From Deltaproteobacteria bacterium (GTDB taxonomy: Bacteria; Desulfobacterota; Binatia; HRBIN30; CADEER01): a DNA stretch of 64,000 nucleotides. The position numbers and the translations under genes are program-made. The stretch is from positions 1 through 64,000 of the forward strand of contig JAJCZJ010000123.1 in NCBI GenBank assembly GCA_029262455.1, written 5' to 3'. The notes beneath the pieces were generated by a model. It was not told the origin of the DNA. It did not search any database and was given only the letters and a program-made list of their open reading frames with translations. Every line of letters begins with the position of its first letter. Positions within the stretch are counted from its first letter, which is position 1. Below are positions 1-8,208 of this stretch, piece after piece.

Positions 1-581
1 GGTTCCGAGCTGTTGGCGGCCAGCAACGTGAGGGCTTCCTCTTCGTCGAGCATCAGGAGCCTGGGGTCGAAGAAGCCGCCCGAGGGCTCGAAGGGGAGAT
101 CCTCTTCCACCCCAAGCACCCAAGCGTGGTCGGAGGTGGCAGCGAACAGGGATTCGACGGTCGCGGCGAACTGGTCGCTGCGGAGCGCATCGATCAGCTG
201 ACGTGTGTTGGGGAACTCGACGGCGCGCATCTCGTTCAACCCACGTTCGCCGACGATTTCGCCAATTGCGCGGCTGGCGAACACTTCGGTGGCACCGTAG
301 TTGGCCCACACGGGGGCGATCGCCTCCTCGTAGGCGGCGAAGGCCTCTGCGTCCTCCACTGCAGTGAGTTGGACGAGGGTCACGGTGCTCGGTACGTCCT
401 CGAAGTCCAGCAGCGCCCGCATTCCCGACTCACTGAAATGGCTCGACCCGGAGCCGAACTGTGCCAGCAGAGCCTGCTCCGGCGTGGTCGGCGCATCGTC
501 GTCACCGCACGCGGCGAATAGGAAGCAGCCGGCAATGGCGGCGATGGCGAACAGGTGTGCGGTTCGTTTGTTGAGATGCAT
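1..581 (-). CDS. DUF1330-like lipoprotein (3' end outside window)
   Basis: Reading the minus strand from an ATG at 581, with an AGGAG Shine-Dalgarno 6 bases upstream, gives an open frame that leaves the window at base 1 without a stop. The first 25 residues are a lipoprotein signal ending LFAAC, followed by GDDD, so the protein should be lipidated at Cys25. Residues about 60-165 have the features of a DUF1330/EthD-type dimeric alpha/beta barrel unit: a TLVQLTAVEDAEAFAAYEEA strand-helix, then AVEFPNTRQLIDALRSDQF, which matches the EFPS...A..F..S.EY motif of that family. The role of such proteins is poorly known; relatives act as dimeric barrels on small organic ligands. It is the last gene of the minus-strand cluster of DUF1330-like and hydrolase lipoproteins. 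The family call is by eye and moderately sure. Confidence 0.75.
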   Translation of the reverse strand, partial: MHLNKRTAHLFAIAAIAGCFLFAACGDDDAPTTPEQALLAQFGSGSSHFSESGMRALLDFEDVPSTVTLVQLTAVEDAEAFAAYEEAIAPVWANYGATEVFASRAIGEIVGERGLNEMRAVEFPNTRQLIDALRSDQFAATVESLFAATSDHAWVLGVEEDLPFEPSGGFFDPRLLMLDEEEALTLLAANSSE

Positions 582-654
582 GTGTTCTCCTGTGCCGCTG
601 AAGCGGTGGCCTGTCGCGTAGGTCCTTGGCCAGGGTACGAACTCCTGACCGTGT

Positions 655-2355
655 TCAGAACATGCCGGCGAGCTCGGGCACGGGCCCCTGGAACGAATCC
701 TCGTTGTCGGTGCGGATCACGAGGTTCTGCTCTGCGAGCAGAATGATCAGCTCGTCCGGGGTGGTGTATTCGACCAATTGCCAACCGTCGGGAAGCGAGG
801 GCTCTTCGCTCTGCCGGTTGGCGTCGCGGCCGATGCGGAAGTAGACCTCCCTCTCCGGCGAGACGAGGAGGTACATGGTGCGGCGAGCTCGGAACGTGAC
901 TTCGTGAAATTTGCGAACGGTCGAACCGATCAGTAGCCCCTGATCGTCGAGCGGAATGCCGGGCTGCGTGACCGTGGCCGAATGCCTCCAGTCGAAGCCG
1001 AAAAGCTCCTCGTCGAGGTACTCTCCCTCGACGGCGGCGTCCGGAGAGCGCAGGAACCGGCTGGCATCGGGGTCGCCTGTGCGCGGCTGATTCTTGAACC
1101 ACCCCTCGGGTATCTCGAGGGCGTCGAATTCTTCGCGGGTGATCTCTTGGCTGATCCATGCACGGAGCGAATTGGGCGATTGGACTTCGATGATCTCGAA
1201 ACCGGTGCGCTGGTTGCCGAAAAACTCGGCGAGGCGGCGTCCGATCTCCAGCCCCCGGTCGTCTTGCAGGAAGTGGCTGGCCTGCTCGAGGCGGTCGTGC
1301 GGTTGACCCGCGGCGCCGGGGATCGAGTCGATCAGCTGCTGCTGGGTTGCGCACTGGCCCAGGTTGCCGGGGTCGTTCGCAGCCCACAGCGTGAGGAACG
1401 GCCGCTCGAAGGATGTGAGCCCCTGCCACGCCTGCTCGTTCAGTCCGCCGAGCTCGTTGACCAGTGAGGGAAACGTGCGCGGGCCGCCCATGTAGATGCG
1501 GCTGGGGAAAGGCGCATCGTATGCGGCTTCCTCTTCCGGCGGAAGATCGAACCATGTGATCGCCTCGACCACCTCGGACGCCCGAAAGTTTGATGAGGTC
1601 AACGAATATTCGATCCAGGCGCCAAAGTCCCCGGTCGAAGGAAGGAGCGGCTCGCAACCGTCGAAGAAAGGTATCTGCTGTGCTGGAAAACCTTCGAAGA
1701 TCGACGGAATGTCTTGGATCTGGTCCGGGTCCTCGACCGAAGGAAACGGCTGAAAACCGGCGGGGAAGACCGGTAGGGTCCCGTCGCCGACCGCGATTCT
1801 TGCAAACAAGTCCGGGTTCAGACCGGCGAATCGCAGTCCGATCAGGCTGCCCCAATCCTGCACGAACATGTTCATGTCGCGCAGGCCGAGCTCCTCGACG
1901 AATCGTTCCAGCCGATCGTAGTGGGTGAGAAAGCTATACGATCCGACCTCAGTGGGCTTGTCGGAACGACCCATGCCGAGGTGGTCCATTGCGATGACGC
2001 GGTAGCCGGCGTCGGCGAGCACCGGGATCATCTTACGGTACAGATAGGACCAACTCGGTTGGCCGTGTAAAAGCAGGACGACCGGGCCGTCGGCGGGGCC
2101 TTCGTCGACGTAGGCTTGGCGGAGTCCGTCGATCTCCACGTATTCGGCCGCGTACGGCCAGTCGGGGAGCGATGCGAAACACGCGTCCGGCGTACGGACG
2201 AATTCGATGCCCTCCTCGGTCGTCATGATGACCGGTTCGGAATCGCAGGCTACGGCACTGCCGCCGGTCGACCCCCCGTCGTCGTCACCGCAGCCGGTGA
2301 CGATGGTGAGGGTCAGGGCGAGCAGGATTGCGTTAATGCGGTTGGCTTCGGGCAT
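655..2355 (-). CDS. Haloalkane dehalogenase (HLD-I, DhlA-like) lipoprotein with unrecognised C-terminal domain
   Basis: The 566-residue product starts at an ATG preceded by GAGGAG. A lipobox (IVTGC, Cys22) is followed by GDDDGG, so export and lipidation are likely. Residues about 50-380 form an alpha/beta hydrolase that closely follows Xanthobacter-type haloalkane dehalogenase. It has the entry RTPDACFASLPDWP, the oxyanion stretch HGQPSWSYLYRKM (97-109), nucleophile Asp167 in VQDWGS, and halide-binding Trp168 and Trp247 (AWIEYSL). The APFPS...GPRTFP cap motif, acid Asp328 (AANDPG) and base His361 (ASHFLQ) complete it. The predicted reaction is hydrolytic cleavage of a carbon-halogen bond to an alcohol and halide. 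Classical members are cytoplasmic and about 310 residues long, so the lipoprotein signal and the roughly 180-residue extension (385-566) are unusual. That extension is homologous to the C-terminus of the upstream gene. The dehalogenase family call is strong; substrate and topology are inferred. Confidence 0.88.
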   Translation of the reverse strand: MPEANRINAILLALTLTIVTGCGDDDGGSTGGSAVACDSEPVIMTTEEGIEFVRTPDACFASLPDWPYAAEYVEIDGLRQAYVDEGPADGPVVLLLHGQPSWSYLYRKMIPVLADAGYRVIAMDHLGMGRSDKPTEVGSYSFLTHYDRLERFVEELGLRDMNMFVQDWGSLIGLRFAGLNPDLFARIAVGDGTLPVFPAGFQPFPSVEDPDQIQDIPSIFEGFPAQQIPFFDGCEPLLPSTGDFGAWIEYSLTSSNFRASEVVEAITWFDLPPEEEAAYDAPFPSRIYMGGPRTFPSLVNELGGLNEQAWQGLTSFERPFLTLWAANDPGNLGQCATQQQLIDSIPGAAGQPHDRLEQASHFLQDDRGLEIGRRLAEFFGNQRTGFEIIEVQSPNSLRAWISQEITREEFDALEIPEGWFKNQPRTGDPDASRFLRSPDAAVEGEYLDEELFGFDWRHSATVTQPGIPLDDQGLLIGSTVRKFHEVTFRARRTMYLLVSPEREVYFRIGRDANRQSEEPSLPDGWQLVEYTTPDELIILLAEQNLVIRTDNEDSFQGPVPELAGMF

Positions 2356-2415
2356 GTTCTCCTCGTAACTCTGGCCGGCTCAGCAGCTTGCACGGGTCCA
2401 ATCTGCATTGGTTCG

Positions 2416-4017
2416 TCAGAAGTCGATGTCGGCAGGTAAAGGGCCCTGGAAGGAATCCTGATTGTCGGTGCGCACGACCGTGGTGTTGAACGGCAATCGA
2501 ATTGGCAGGTCTTCCTGAAGGCGGAACGTCCGGAGCAGCCAGCCTTCCGGGATGGTCGGTGTTTCGGAAGTGCGCCGCGCGTCGCGACTGATCAATGCGT
2601 AGTGCTCGCCGGCCGGCGAGGTCAGAACGGTAATGTTGCTACCGGCGCGCCAGGTGAGCTCGTGGTCTTTCTGGACAGTCGAGGCGATCAGCAGATTCTG
2701 GTCGTCGAGAAATCCTTGGAAGCCGACGATATTGGTCATGTGCTGCCAGAGGGCGCCGAACATCTCGCGGTGCGTGAATACGCCAACCTCGCGGCCGGGC
2801 GAGCGCAGGAATCTGCCCTGGGGGCCGGGGGAGTCGTCGCTGGCCACGCCGCCGCGGGACTGGTTGCGGTTCCAGCCTTCGGGAAGCTCGAGTGCGTCGT
2901 ATTCCTCGGGCGTGAGGTCGAAGGTGAGCCAAACCGTGCCTTCCGGATCGAACACCTCGTGGACAGGGTTTCCCGACAGAGGCCCGGTTTGAGTGATATC
3001 CTGATTCGAGCTGATCGTAATTTCGCTGTATCGGAAGTCGTTGAGCCCGGGATACGTTATCAATGAGTAGTTGTGGGCGAGGGCGGCCAAGCGATGGTAT
3101 CTGCCCTCTTGGCGGGTTTCGTTCGCGAGTAGCGCTTGAAAGGCAGCCATGCTCGGCATGTGGATGATGTTGATCTCGTCCCAGGTCCGATCGTCGCCGA
3201 TGAGAACACCCTGCACGACCAGTTGGGCGGATGGGAAGACGCCAAGACCCCCGCCTGATGATGCGCTGTTGGCGACGTACTGCTCCCACGCCTCCTTCCC
3301 GGTGCGCGTCGGCTCGTTCGCACCCTCCTCGTACTGTGCGATGTCGTGGAAATCCTGGACGTGGATGAGCTCGAAGGCCGGGTCGTCCTCGGTTGCCGGG
3401 AACGGACTCGGTAGCTCGGTCCCCGGGGGCAGGAGCGGCGGCGATAGGTGGGTCACCATGACGATCGTCTTCTCCACGCCGGCGTCCTTGTGAACCGCCC
3501 GAGCTTGGAACTCGGGGTGGGCCACCATCGCCATGAACGCCAACGGGCAGGGGTACTCGACCACTGCCACCGTGTCCCAGACGGTCTCGTCCCCATCGAT
3601 CTGCGTATCGACGTCGGTTACAAACGCGAGTCGCGCGCCGATGGCCTGGAGGAAATCAAATGGGGAGTAGAGCGCGTCGGCCTCGCGGCCGGTCAGGTCC
3701 GTCTCCCTGCCGTCAGCATACTGCGCTCTCTCGCGATACTTGATCAGGTTGAACATGAAGAACGGTCCCTCGGTTGGAGCGTCGATCATGCGCTGCAGTT
3801 GCTCTTCGTTGACGTCTCCCGTGGAGAGAGGATTGCTCCCATCCGTCGACTCCAGCAGCACCTGCAGGTTGGCGGGGTCGTCGCACAGCTGTGCCGTCAG
3901 CTCGAGGGGCGCGACCTGCGTTCCGTCACCGATAGTGTCGCCCCCATCGTCGCCGCCACAGCCAGCCGAGGCCATACAGATGGCCGTTGCTAGGACAATG
4001 CTTGCTCTTCGAATCAT
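2416..4017 (-). CDS. Lipoprotein with two DUF1330-like units and the shared C-terminal domain
   Basis: The ATG at 4017 was chosen because it follows GGAGGGGGG and begins a clear lipoprotein signal ending ASAGC before GGDDGG; the frame runs open further upstream without such features. The 533-residue product has two DUF1330-like segments: one with PFFMFNLIKYRERAQYADG and VEYPCPLAFMAMVAHPEFQ, and one with PAFELIHVQDF and IIHMPSMAAFQALLANET. From about residue 355 to the end it carries the same unrecognised domain as the neighbouring dehalogenase. Shared blocks are YDALELPEGW, RFLRSP, LDDQNLLIASTV, RDARRTSE and the terminal VRTDN.DSFQGP. It lies 60 bases upstream of the dehalogenase gene on the same strand, so the two are probably co-transcribed. 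No catalytic function can be assigned. Confidence 0.82.
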   Translation of the reverse strand: MIRRASIVLATAICMASAGCGGDDGGDTIGDGTQVAPLELTAQLCDDPANLQVLLESTDGSNPLSTGDVNEEQLQRMIDAPTEGPFFMFNLIKYRERAQYADGRETDLTGREADALYSPFDFLQAIGARLAFVTDVDTQIDGDETVWDTVAVVEYPCPLAFMAMVAHPEFQARAVHKDAGVEKTIVMVTHLSPPLLPPGTELPSPFPATEDDPAFELIHVQDFHDIAQYEEGANEPTRTGKEAWEQYVANSASSGGGLGVFPSAQLVVQGVLIGDDRTWDEINIIHMPSMAAFQALLANETRQEGRYHRLAALAHNYSLITYPGLNDFRYSEITISSNQDITQTGPLSGNPVHEVFDPEGTVWLTFDLTPEEYDALELPEGWNRNQSRGGVASDDSPGPQGRFLRSPGREVGVFTHREMFGALWQHMTNIVGFQGFLDDQNLLIASTVQKDHELTWRAGSNITVLTSPAGEHYALISRDARRTSETPTIPEGWLLRTFRLQEDLPIRLPFNTTVVRTDNQDSFQGPLPADIDF

Positions 4018-4268
4018 GGACTCCCCCCTCCTGCTTACTCCAGCATCCAGCCACGAGTTGATCCAGCGCACGATTGAGGCACAGACGCCGAGTATGCTCA
4101 CCACCCTAGTAGGAAGATGTTGAGCGGTTGCAGAGACGCTATTTTTTCGTAATCGCACTCGTAGGGGATTCTCCTGTCGGTCTCTGGCTCCGCCGCTCAA
4201 GAATTGGTCAACAGTTTCGAGCTGGAATCGGCATGTTGGTCGACTCGAACCCCCTGCGATGACACAAC
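4018..4268. promoter_or_regulatory. Intergenic region between divergent lipoprotein operon and two-component system
   Basis: These 251 bases separate the minus-strand lipoprotein/dehalogenase genes from the plus-strand response-regulator gene. They must hold the promoters of both directions, so this is a plausible target of the response regulator. I saw no convincing direct repeat of an OmpR-type site, and the stretch has no coding frame with family features. Confidence 0.4.
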
Positions 4269-4952
4269 ATGACTGATCTTCCACACATCCTCGTCGTCGA
4301 GGACGATGCCGGCGTCGTCCAGGGGCTGATTCGCGGGCTCAGGCAAGCGGGCTTTCGCACCAGTCTGGCGATGGCCGGCGACAGCGGTCTCGAGCGAATC
4401 CTCAAGGAGCCGTTCGATCTGGTGCTGCTCGATCTGATGCTGCCCGGGCGCAACGGTTTCGAGGTGCTCGAAGCAATGCGCAGCCGCGTTTCGGTACCGG
4501 TGATCGTGCTGTCGGCGCTGACCGATCTTCCGGCGAGACTCAAGAGCTTCAAGAGTGGTGCCGTCGATTTCGTTCCAAAGCCCTTCTTCATGGAGGAGTT
4601 GGTGGCGCGGATCCGCTCGCGTCTGGATCTGGGTTTGGCCGAGCCGCGGCGCGAGTTGCGTCTGGCGGACGTCTTCCTCGACCTCGACGCGCGTCTGGTG
4701 CTTCGCGATGGCGCCGACCTCGGCCTTACCGGGTACGAGTTCAACGTCCTCGCCTTTCTGCGAGAGCGCGCCGGGCGTGCGCAGACCCGTACGCAGATCG
4801 CCGACAGCGCGCTGTCGGAAGACGGCGAGTGTACCGATCGAACCGTCGACAGCCACATCTCGCGTATCCGCAAGAAGCTCGGGCCCGCAGCCGGCGCGCG
4901 GATACAGACGGTGTGGGGTATTGGCTACCGCTGTGACGTGGAGGATGCGTGA
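4269..4952 (+). CDS. OmpR/PhoB-family response regulator
   Basis: The 227-residue protein has an N-terminal receiver domain (about 5-118): acidic pair Glu11/Asp12, phospho-acceptor Asp55 in VLLDLMLPG, Ser82 in VLSALTD and Lys104 in FVPKPF. It is followed by a winged-helix Trans_reg_C domain (about 130-222) with LTGYEFNVLAFLRER, TVDSHISRIRKKLG and the closing WGIGYRC motif. It should bind DNA as a dimer after phosphorylation by the adjacent kinase. Its stop overlaps the GTG start of the kinase gene (GTGA), which indicates translational coupling. It sits divergent to the dehalogenase/DUF1330 genes and convergent with the epoxide-hydrolase-like gene, so control of this cluster is plausible but not shown. 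The ribosome-binding site is weak. Confidence 0.93.
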   Translation: MTDLPHILVVEDDAGVVQGLIRGLRQAGFRTSLAMAGDSGLERILKEPFDLVLLDLMLPGRNGFEVLEAMRSRVSVPVIVLSALTDLPARLKSFKSGAVDFVPKPFFMEELVARIRSRLDLGLAEPRRELRLADVFLDLDARLVLRDGADLGLTGYEFNVLAFLRERAGRAQTRTQIADSALSEDGECTDRTVDSHISRIRKKLGPAAGARIQTVWGIGYRCDVEDA

Positions 4953-6283
4953 ACCAGTCGATTTCGCGGACGCTGCTGATCGGCGTCGCGCTCGGCAGCC
5001 TCGTGGCGGGAGTGCTGGTCGTGCTCGGTCTGCGCGCGGCCAGTCCTGCCATCCGAATAGCGACCTTGGAGCGCCAACTAGACGCGATTGATCACGCCGC
5101 CTGCGAAGCTGCTCCAGATTCTTGGGGGTGGGCCTCGGGAGACATGTCCTTCTTCGCGTACGACCGCGCCGGGCGCTCGGCCAACCCCGAAGCACCACCG
5201 GTGGAGGGCGGGCTCTTGCGGCAGGCGGTTGGCGAAGGAGAGGTCGCGGTCGAGAGATCGGCCAACCGCATCGTCTTCGTCGTCCCGCACGCAGCGGACG
5301 GGCCGTGTGCCGTGATTCGGGTCACCACGAGTAGCCTCGAGCCCGCCGTCGCTCCCCGTCTGCTCGGAATTCTGACGGTAGCGGTCGTCGTCGCGATGAT
5401 CTTCGCCGTCTTTGGCACTTTCTGGCTGCTCGTGCGGCCGCTGCGGTCCCGCATCGAGGGCTTGGCGGTGGCGGCACGAAGCGTCGGCAGCGAGTCGTTT
5501 GCAGAGCAGCCGGGTGGATCGGATGCGCTGGCGAAGATCGCCGACGTCTTGGCACGTAGCCACGGTAGAATCGTCGAGGCACAGGACGCCCTCGAGGAGC
5601 GCAATCGAGCTCTCGAGCAACACCTGGCTGGGATAGCCCACGACCTGCGCACCCCGTTGTCGAGCATGCATCTCGCACTGGAGGCTCTGGCGACGCAGTC
5701 GACTGGCGAGGTGCAGCGAGAGGCGCGGCGTGCCCTGGCTGACGCCGTCTACCTGTCTTCAATGGTGGAGAATCTGCACGAGGCGACACGGCTCCGTCAT
5801 GAAGTCGACATCACGTCGGACAGCGTCGAGCTGTCCGATCTCGTCCGTCGTTTGGAGAAGCGCTTCGCAATCGTCGGTCGCTACGCCGGGGTAGAAGTCG
5901 CCGCCAGCATGCCCGAAGAAGAAGTCTGGGTCGCCTGCAGGCCGGCGTTGGCGGAGCGTGCTGTGGCCAACGTCGTTCAGAACGCCGTCGAGCACAATAG
6001 CGAGCCTGGCCACGTTGCGGTTACCCTCTCGCTGATCGATTCTGGGAGGCGATTCGAGCTTCTCATCGCCGACGACGGTCCCGGGCTTCCGGACAAGACG
6101 ATGGCAAGCCTGCAGAACGAGACGTTTCTGGTCGACGATGCACGCCCGCGCGGTCCCGGTATGGGGATGCTGATCACCACCGAGGTCGCAAAGCGGGCCG
6201 GATGGTCGGTGTCGTACGAGGCCCTCGATCCGACTGGGCTTCAGGTTCGCCTCGAGGGACCGGTAATGGAATCACGTCAATGA
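4949..6283 (+). CDS. Membrane sensor histidine kinase
   Basis: The 444-residue protein starts at a GTG inside the regulator's stop codon. Its order is transmembrane helix about 7-30, a roughly 105-residue extracytoplasmic sensor, a second helix about 138-162, a HAMP-like linker, then an HisKA domain with the H-box GIAHDLRTPLSSMH (phospho-acceptor His231). The HATPase_c domain has an N-box around Asn345 (NVVQNAVEHN), G1 DDGPGLPD and G2 GPGMGM. The sensor matches no family I recognise; it has a Cys-Cys pair candidate (Cys52 and Cys120) and is rich in Trp and Gly near its start (DSWGWASGD). The gene ends 22 bases before the stop of the convergent epoxide-hydrolase-like gene. The signal is unknown; a haloalkane-related signal would fit the neighbourhood but is inference. 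Confidence 0.93.
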   Translation: MNQSISRTLLIGVALGSLVAGVLVVLGLRAASPAIRIATLERQLDAIDHAACEAAPDSWGWASGDMSFFAYDRAGRSANPEAPPVEGGLLRQAVGEGEVAVERSANRIVFVVPHAADGPCAVIRVTTSSLEPAVAPRLLGILTVAVVVAMIFAVFGTFWLLVRPLRSRIEGLAVAARSVGSESFAEQPGGSDALAKIADVLARSHGRIVEAQDALEERNRALEQHLAGIAHDLRTPLSSMHLALEALATQSTGEVQREARRALADAVYLSSMVENLHEATRLRHEVDITSDSVELSDLVRRLEKRFAIVGRYAGVEVAASMPEEEVWVACRPALAERAVANVVQNAVEHNSEPGHVAVTLSLIDSGRRFELLIADDGPGLPDKTMASLQNETFLVDDARPRGPGMGMLITTEVAKRAGWSVSYEALDPTGLQVRLEGPVMESRQ

Positions 6284-6305
6284 GGAGGCGTCGCGTACCT
6301 GAGGA

Positions 6306-7274
6306 TCACTGAACAGAGCGGAAATGGTCGAGCAGAAGGTCGGCGACCCTTTCGCCCTCGATCTCGGTGATCCAATGGTTGACGCCTTCGAATACTTCGA
6401 AGCGGTACGGTGCGTCGATGTAGTCAGCAGTTGCCTCGGCGCTCTCGCGGCAGATCGCGATGTCCTCATCGCTCCACATGAATAGCGTGGGTACCTCGAT
6501 CGGACCCAGCGTGGACATCGAGAGGTCGGGACCCGCGCTTGCCCGATACCAGTTCAGCGCGGCGCGCATCGCGTCTCGATTTCCGAGTAGCTCGATGTGC
6601 CGGTCGACCGCTGCGGCAGGAACGCCATCGAAGATGCTGCGGAACATTATGTTGTCGTTGGCGAGAAAGATGGCCTCGGAACCCGGCATGACAAACACGT
6701 CGATGTAGCTCGATGCCGAGTACTGGCACGAGCCCGGTTTCGTCCGCTCGGCGTTGAAGCCGTCGGGGTGAGGCACCGAGATCGGGTTCAACGTGAGTAG
6801 GCGGTCGGGGGCGAACACACCGACGATCCAGGCGACCGCCGCTCCCCAGTCGTGTCCGACCAGGTGGAAGCGCTCCCAGCCGAGCGCATCGGCCATGCCG
6901 GTCACATCGAATACGAGGTTGGGCATGGCGTAGTCGGCGACCGCGGGCGGGCGGGCTCCGGCCGAGTAGCCGCGCTGGTTGGGTGCGACGGCGCGGTAGC
7001 CGGCTAGACCAAGAGCCTCGAGCTGTTCGCGCCACTGCCAGTTCGACGACGGGAATCCGTGCAGGAGCAGGACCGGCTCGCCGCTTTCGGGGCCGGCTGC
7101 AAGAGCGTCGAAGACGAAGTCACCGCTCTCGATCTGGATCTCTTCGATCTCAGCCGAACCTTCAGGTGAGGTCGTGTCGTCGTCGCTGCCGCAAGCGGTG
7201 AGCAGGGATAGCAGGACCGAGGCCGCGCCTAGGAATCGTGCTCCGCGTGCCCGCAGGATTGTCCAGACCTTCAT
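6306..7274 (-). CDS. Epoxide-hydrolase-like alpha/beta hydrolase lipoprotein
   Basis: The ATG at 7274 follows AAGGGA and starts a 322-residue product with a lipoprotein signal (LLTAC, Cys28, then GSDDD). Residues about 65-315 are an alpha/beta hydrolase: HGFPSSNWQWREQ (72-84), PNQRGYSAG and nucleophile Asp142 in VGHDWGAAVAW, with likely acid Asp271 (SDEDIAI) and base His300 (GVNHWI). An aspartate nucleophile followed by Trp and the HGFP/NQRGY motifs point to the epoxide-hydrolase/haloalkane-dehalogenase branch. The halide-binding Trp pattern of DhlA is not evident, so an epoxide hydrolase or related esterase is preferred. Together with the nearby dehalogenase it could act on haloalkane-derived intermediates outside the cytoplasm; that pathway link is inference. 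Confidence 0.82.
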   Translation of the reverse strand: MKVWTILRARGARFLGAASVLLSLLTACGSDDDTTSPEGSAEIEEIQIESGDFVFDALAAGPESGEPVLLLHGFPSSNWQWREQLEALGLAGYRAVAPNQRGYSAGARPPAVADYAMPNLVFDVTGMADALGWERFHLVGHDWGAAVAWIVGVFAPDRLLTLNPISVPHPDGFNAERTKPGSCQYSASSYIDVFVMPGSEAIFLANDNIMFRSIFDGVPAAAVDRHIELLGNRDAMRAALNWYRASAGPDLSMSTLGPIEVPTLFMWSDEDIAICRESAEATADYIDAPYRFEVFEGVNHWITEIEGERVADLLLDHFRSVQ

Positions 7275-7315
7275 TGCTATTCCCTTCTGTTGGATGGTGA
7301 TGCGAGCAGCGAAGT

Positions 7316-8194
7316 TCACTCGAGATCGCCGATCAACCCGCTGCCGAGAAGTACCAAGACGTCCTCGCTGGTATCGTCGCGAAATGTGCGAAACACTTCA
7401 CTCGCGATCCAGGATCGAGCGGCAGCCTCGGACTCGACCCGGAACACTACCGTTCCCTCTCCCCACGGCGCGTTCTGGGTGTTCACGTTGACACCTCCGA
7501 CGACCGTCCGGAATCGTGCAATCAGCTTGCCCCCGTAAACCATCTCCGGCGCCTCCGCGGCTCGGGCCAGCAAGAGGATCGCGTTTTCGAGATCCTCGCC
7601 CTCGAAGCGAAAAATGTGCAGCAGCAGCGGGACGTCGTCGGTGGCCACGGCTGTCGTTCGAGACTCGCAGCCGACGATGCATCTCTGGAAGCCGAAGATG
7701 TAGTCCTCTTGGCGTGCTCCGCGCTGCTGCAACGGGATGATCTCCTGGAACTCCGGGGAAGCAACCATGTCCATGAACCCCGAGGCGCTCGGGTAGAGGG
7801 GAATTGCCAGCTCTTCGTGGACGTATGCGCCGCCGCTCGACGGGACACCCGAAGGCGCCTCGATGGTCGCCCGACGCTCGCCGGTTGCCAGGATCTTGGT
7901 GCCGCGATCGGCCAGGATCTGGGAAATGGCTGCCCCGTAGGTCAGATAGGAGTCCGGATCCGCGAAGGAGAACCAATTAAACGCTGCCAGAGGGCCTTCG
8001 AGCTGCGCGCAGCCTTCCGGTGTGACCGCTGCGACCTCGAGCTGAAACGGGAGGCTCTCCCGCTCGAGGGTGACGGAGGAAAGGCATGGCTCATCCGGCC
8101 CTACCTGCTCCGGAGAGTCGTCGTCGCCACAGCCAAGGATGACAGTGATCAGAAAGAGCAGAAGAGCGGAGGCACGCAGCCGGGGTATTCGCAT
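7316..8194 (-). CDS. Lipoprotein with two DUF1330-like units
   Basis: The ATG at 8194, 7 bases after GAGAGG, is preferred over a GTG five codons upstream that lies inside the Shine-Dalgarno. The 292-residue protein has a lipoprotein signal ending VILGC before GDDDSPEQ. Two repeated units of about 110 residues follow, the first with FNWFSFADPDSYLTYGAAIS and a PSASGFMDMVASPEFQE ending, the second with LLLHIFRFEGEDLENA and VVFRVESEAAARSWIASEVF. These resemble the DUF1330/dimeric-barrel fold seen in three other proteins of this cluster. The gene lies 41 bases upstream of the epoxide-hydrolase-like gene and 14 bases downstream of the propeller gene, so all three are probably one operon. No activity can be assigned. 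Confidence 0.75.
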   Translation of the reverse strand: MRIPRLRASALLLFLITVILGCGDDDSPEQVGPDEPCLSSVTLERESLPFQLEVAAVTPEGCAQLEGPLAAFNWFSFADPDSYLTYGAAISQILADRGTKILATGERRATIEAPSGVPSSGGAYVHEELAIPLYPSASGFMDMVASPEFQEIIPLQQRGARQEDYIFGFQRCIVGCESRTTAVATDDVPLLLHIFRFEGEDLENAILLLARAAEAPEMVYGGKLIARFRTVVGGVNVNTQNAPWGEGTVVFRVESEAAARSWIASEVFRTFRDDTSEDVLVLLGSGLIGDLE

Positions 8195-8208
8195 TCGCTT
8201 ACCTCTCA

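Noticed and set aside
380-1855. 491-codon open frame on the minus strand overlapping the dehalogenase gene
   Set aside because: It is another frame of the same strand; the dehalogenase frame has a ribosome-binding site, a lipobox and all catalytic residues, while this one is Arg/Pro-rich without features.
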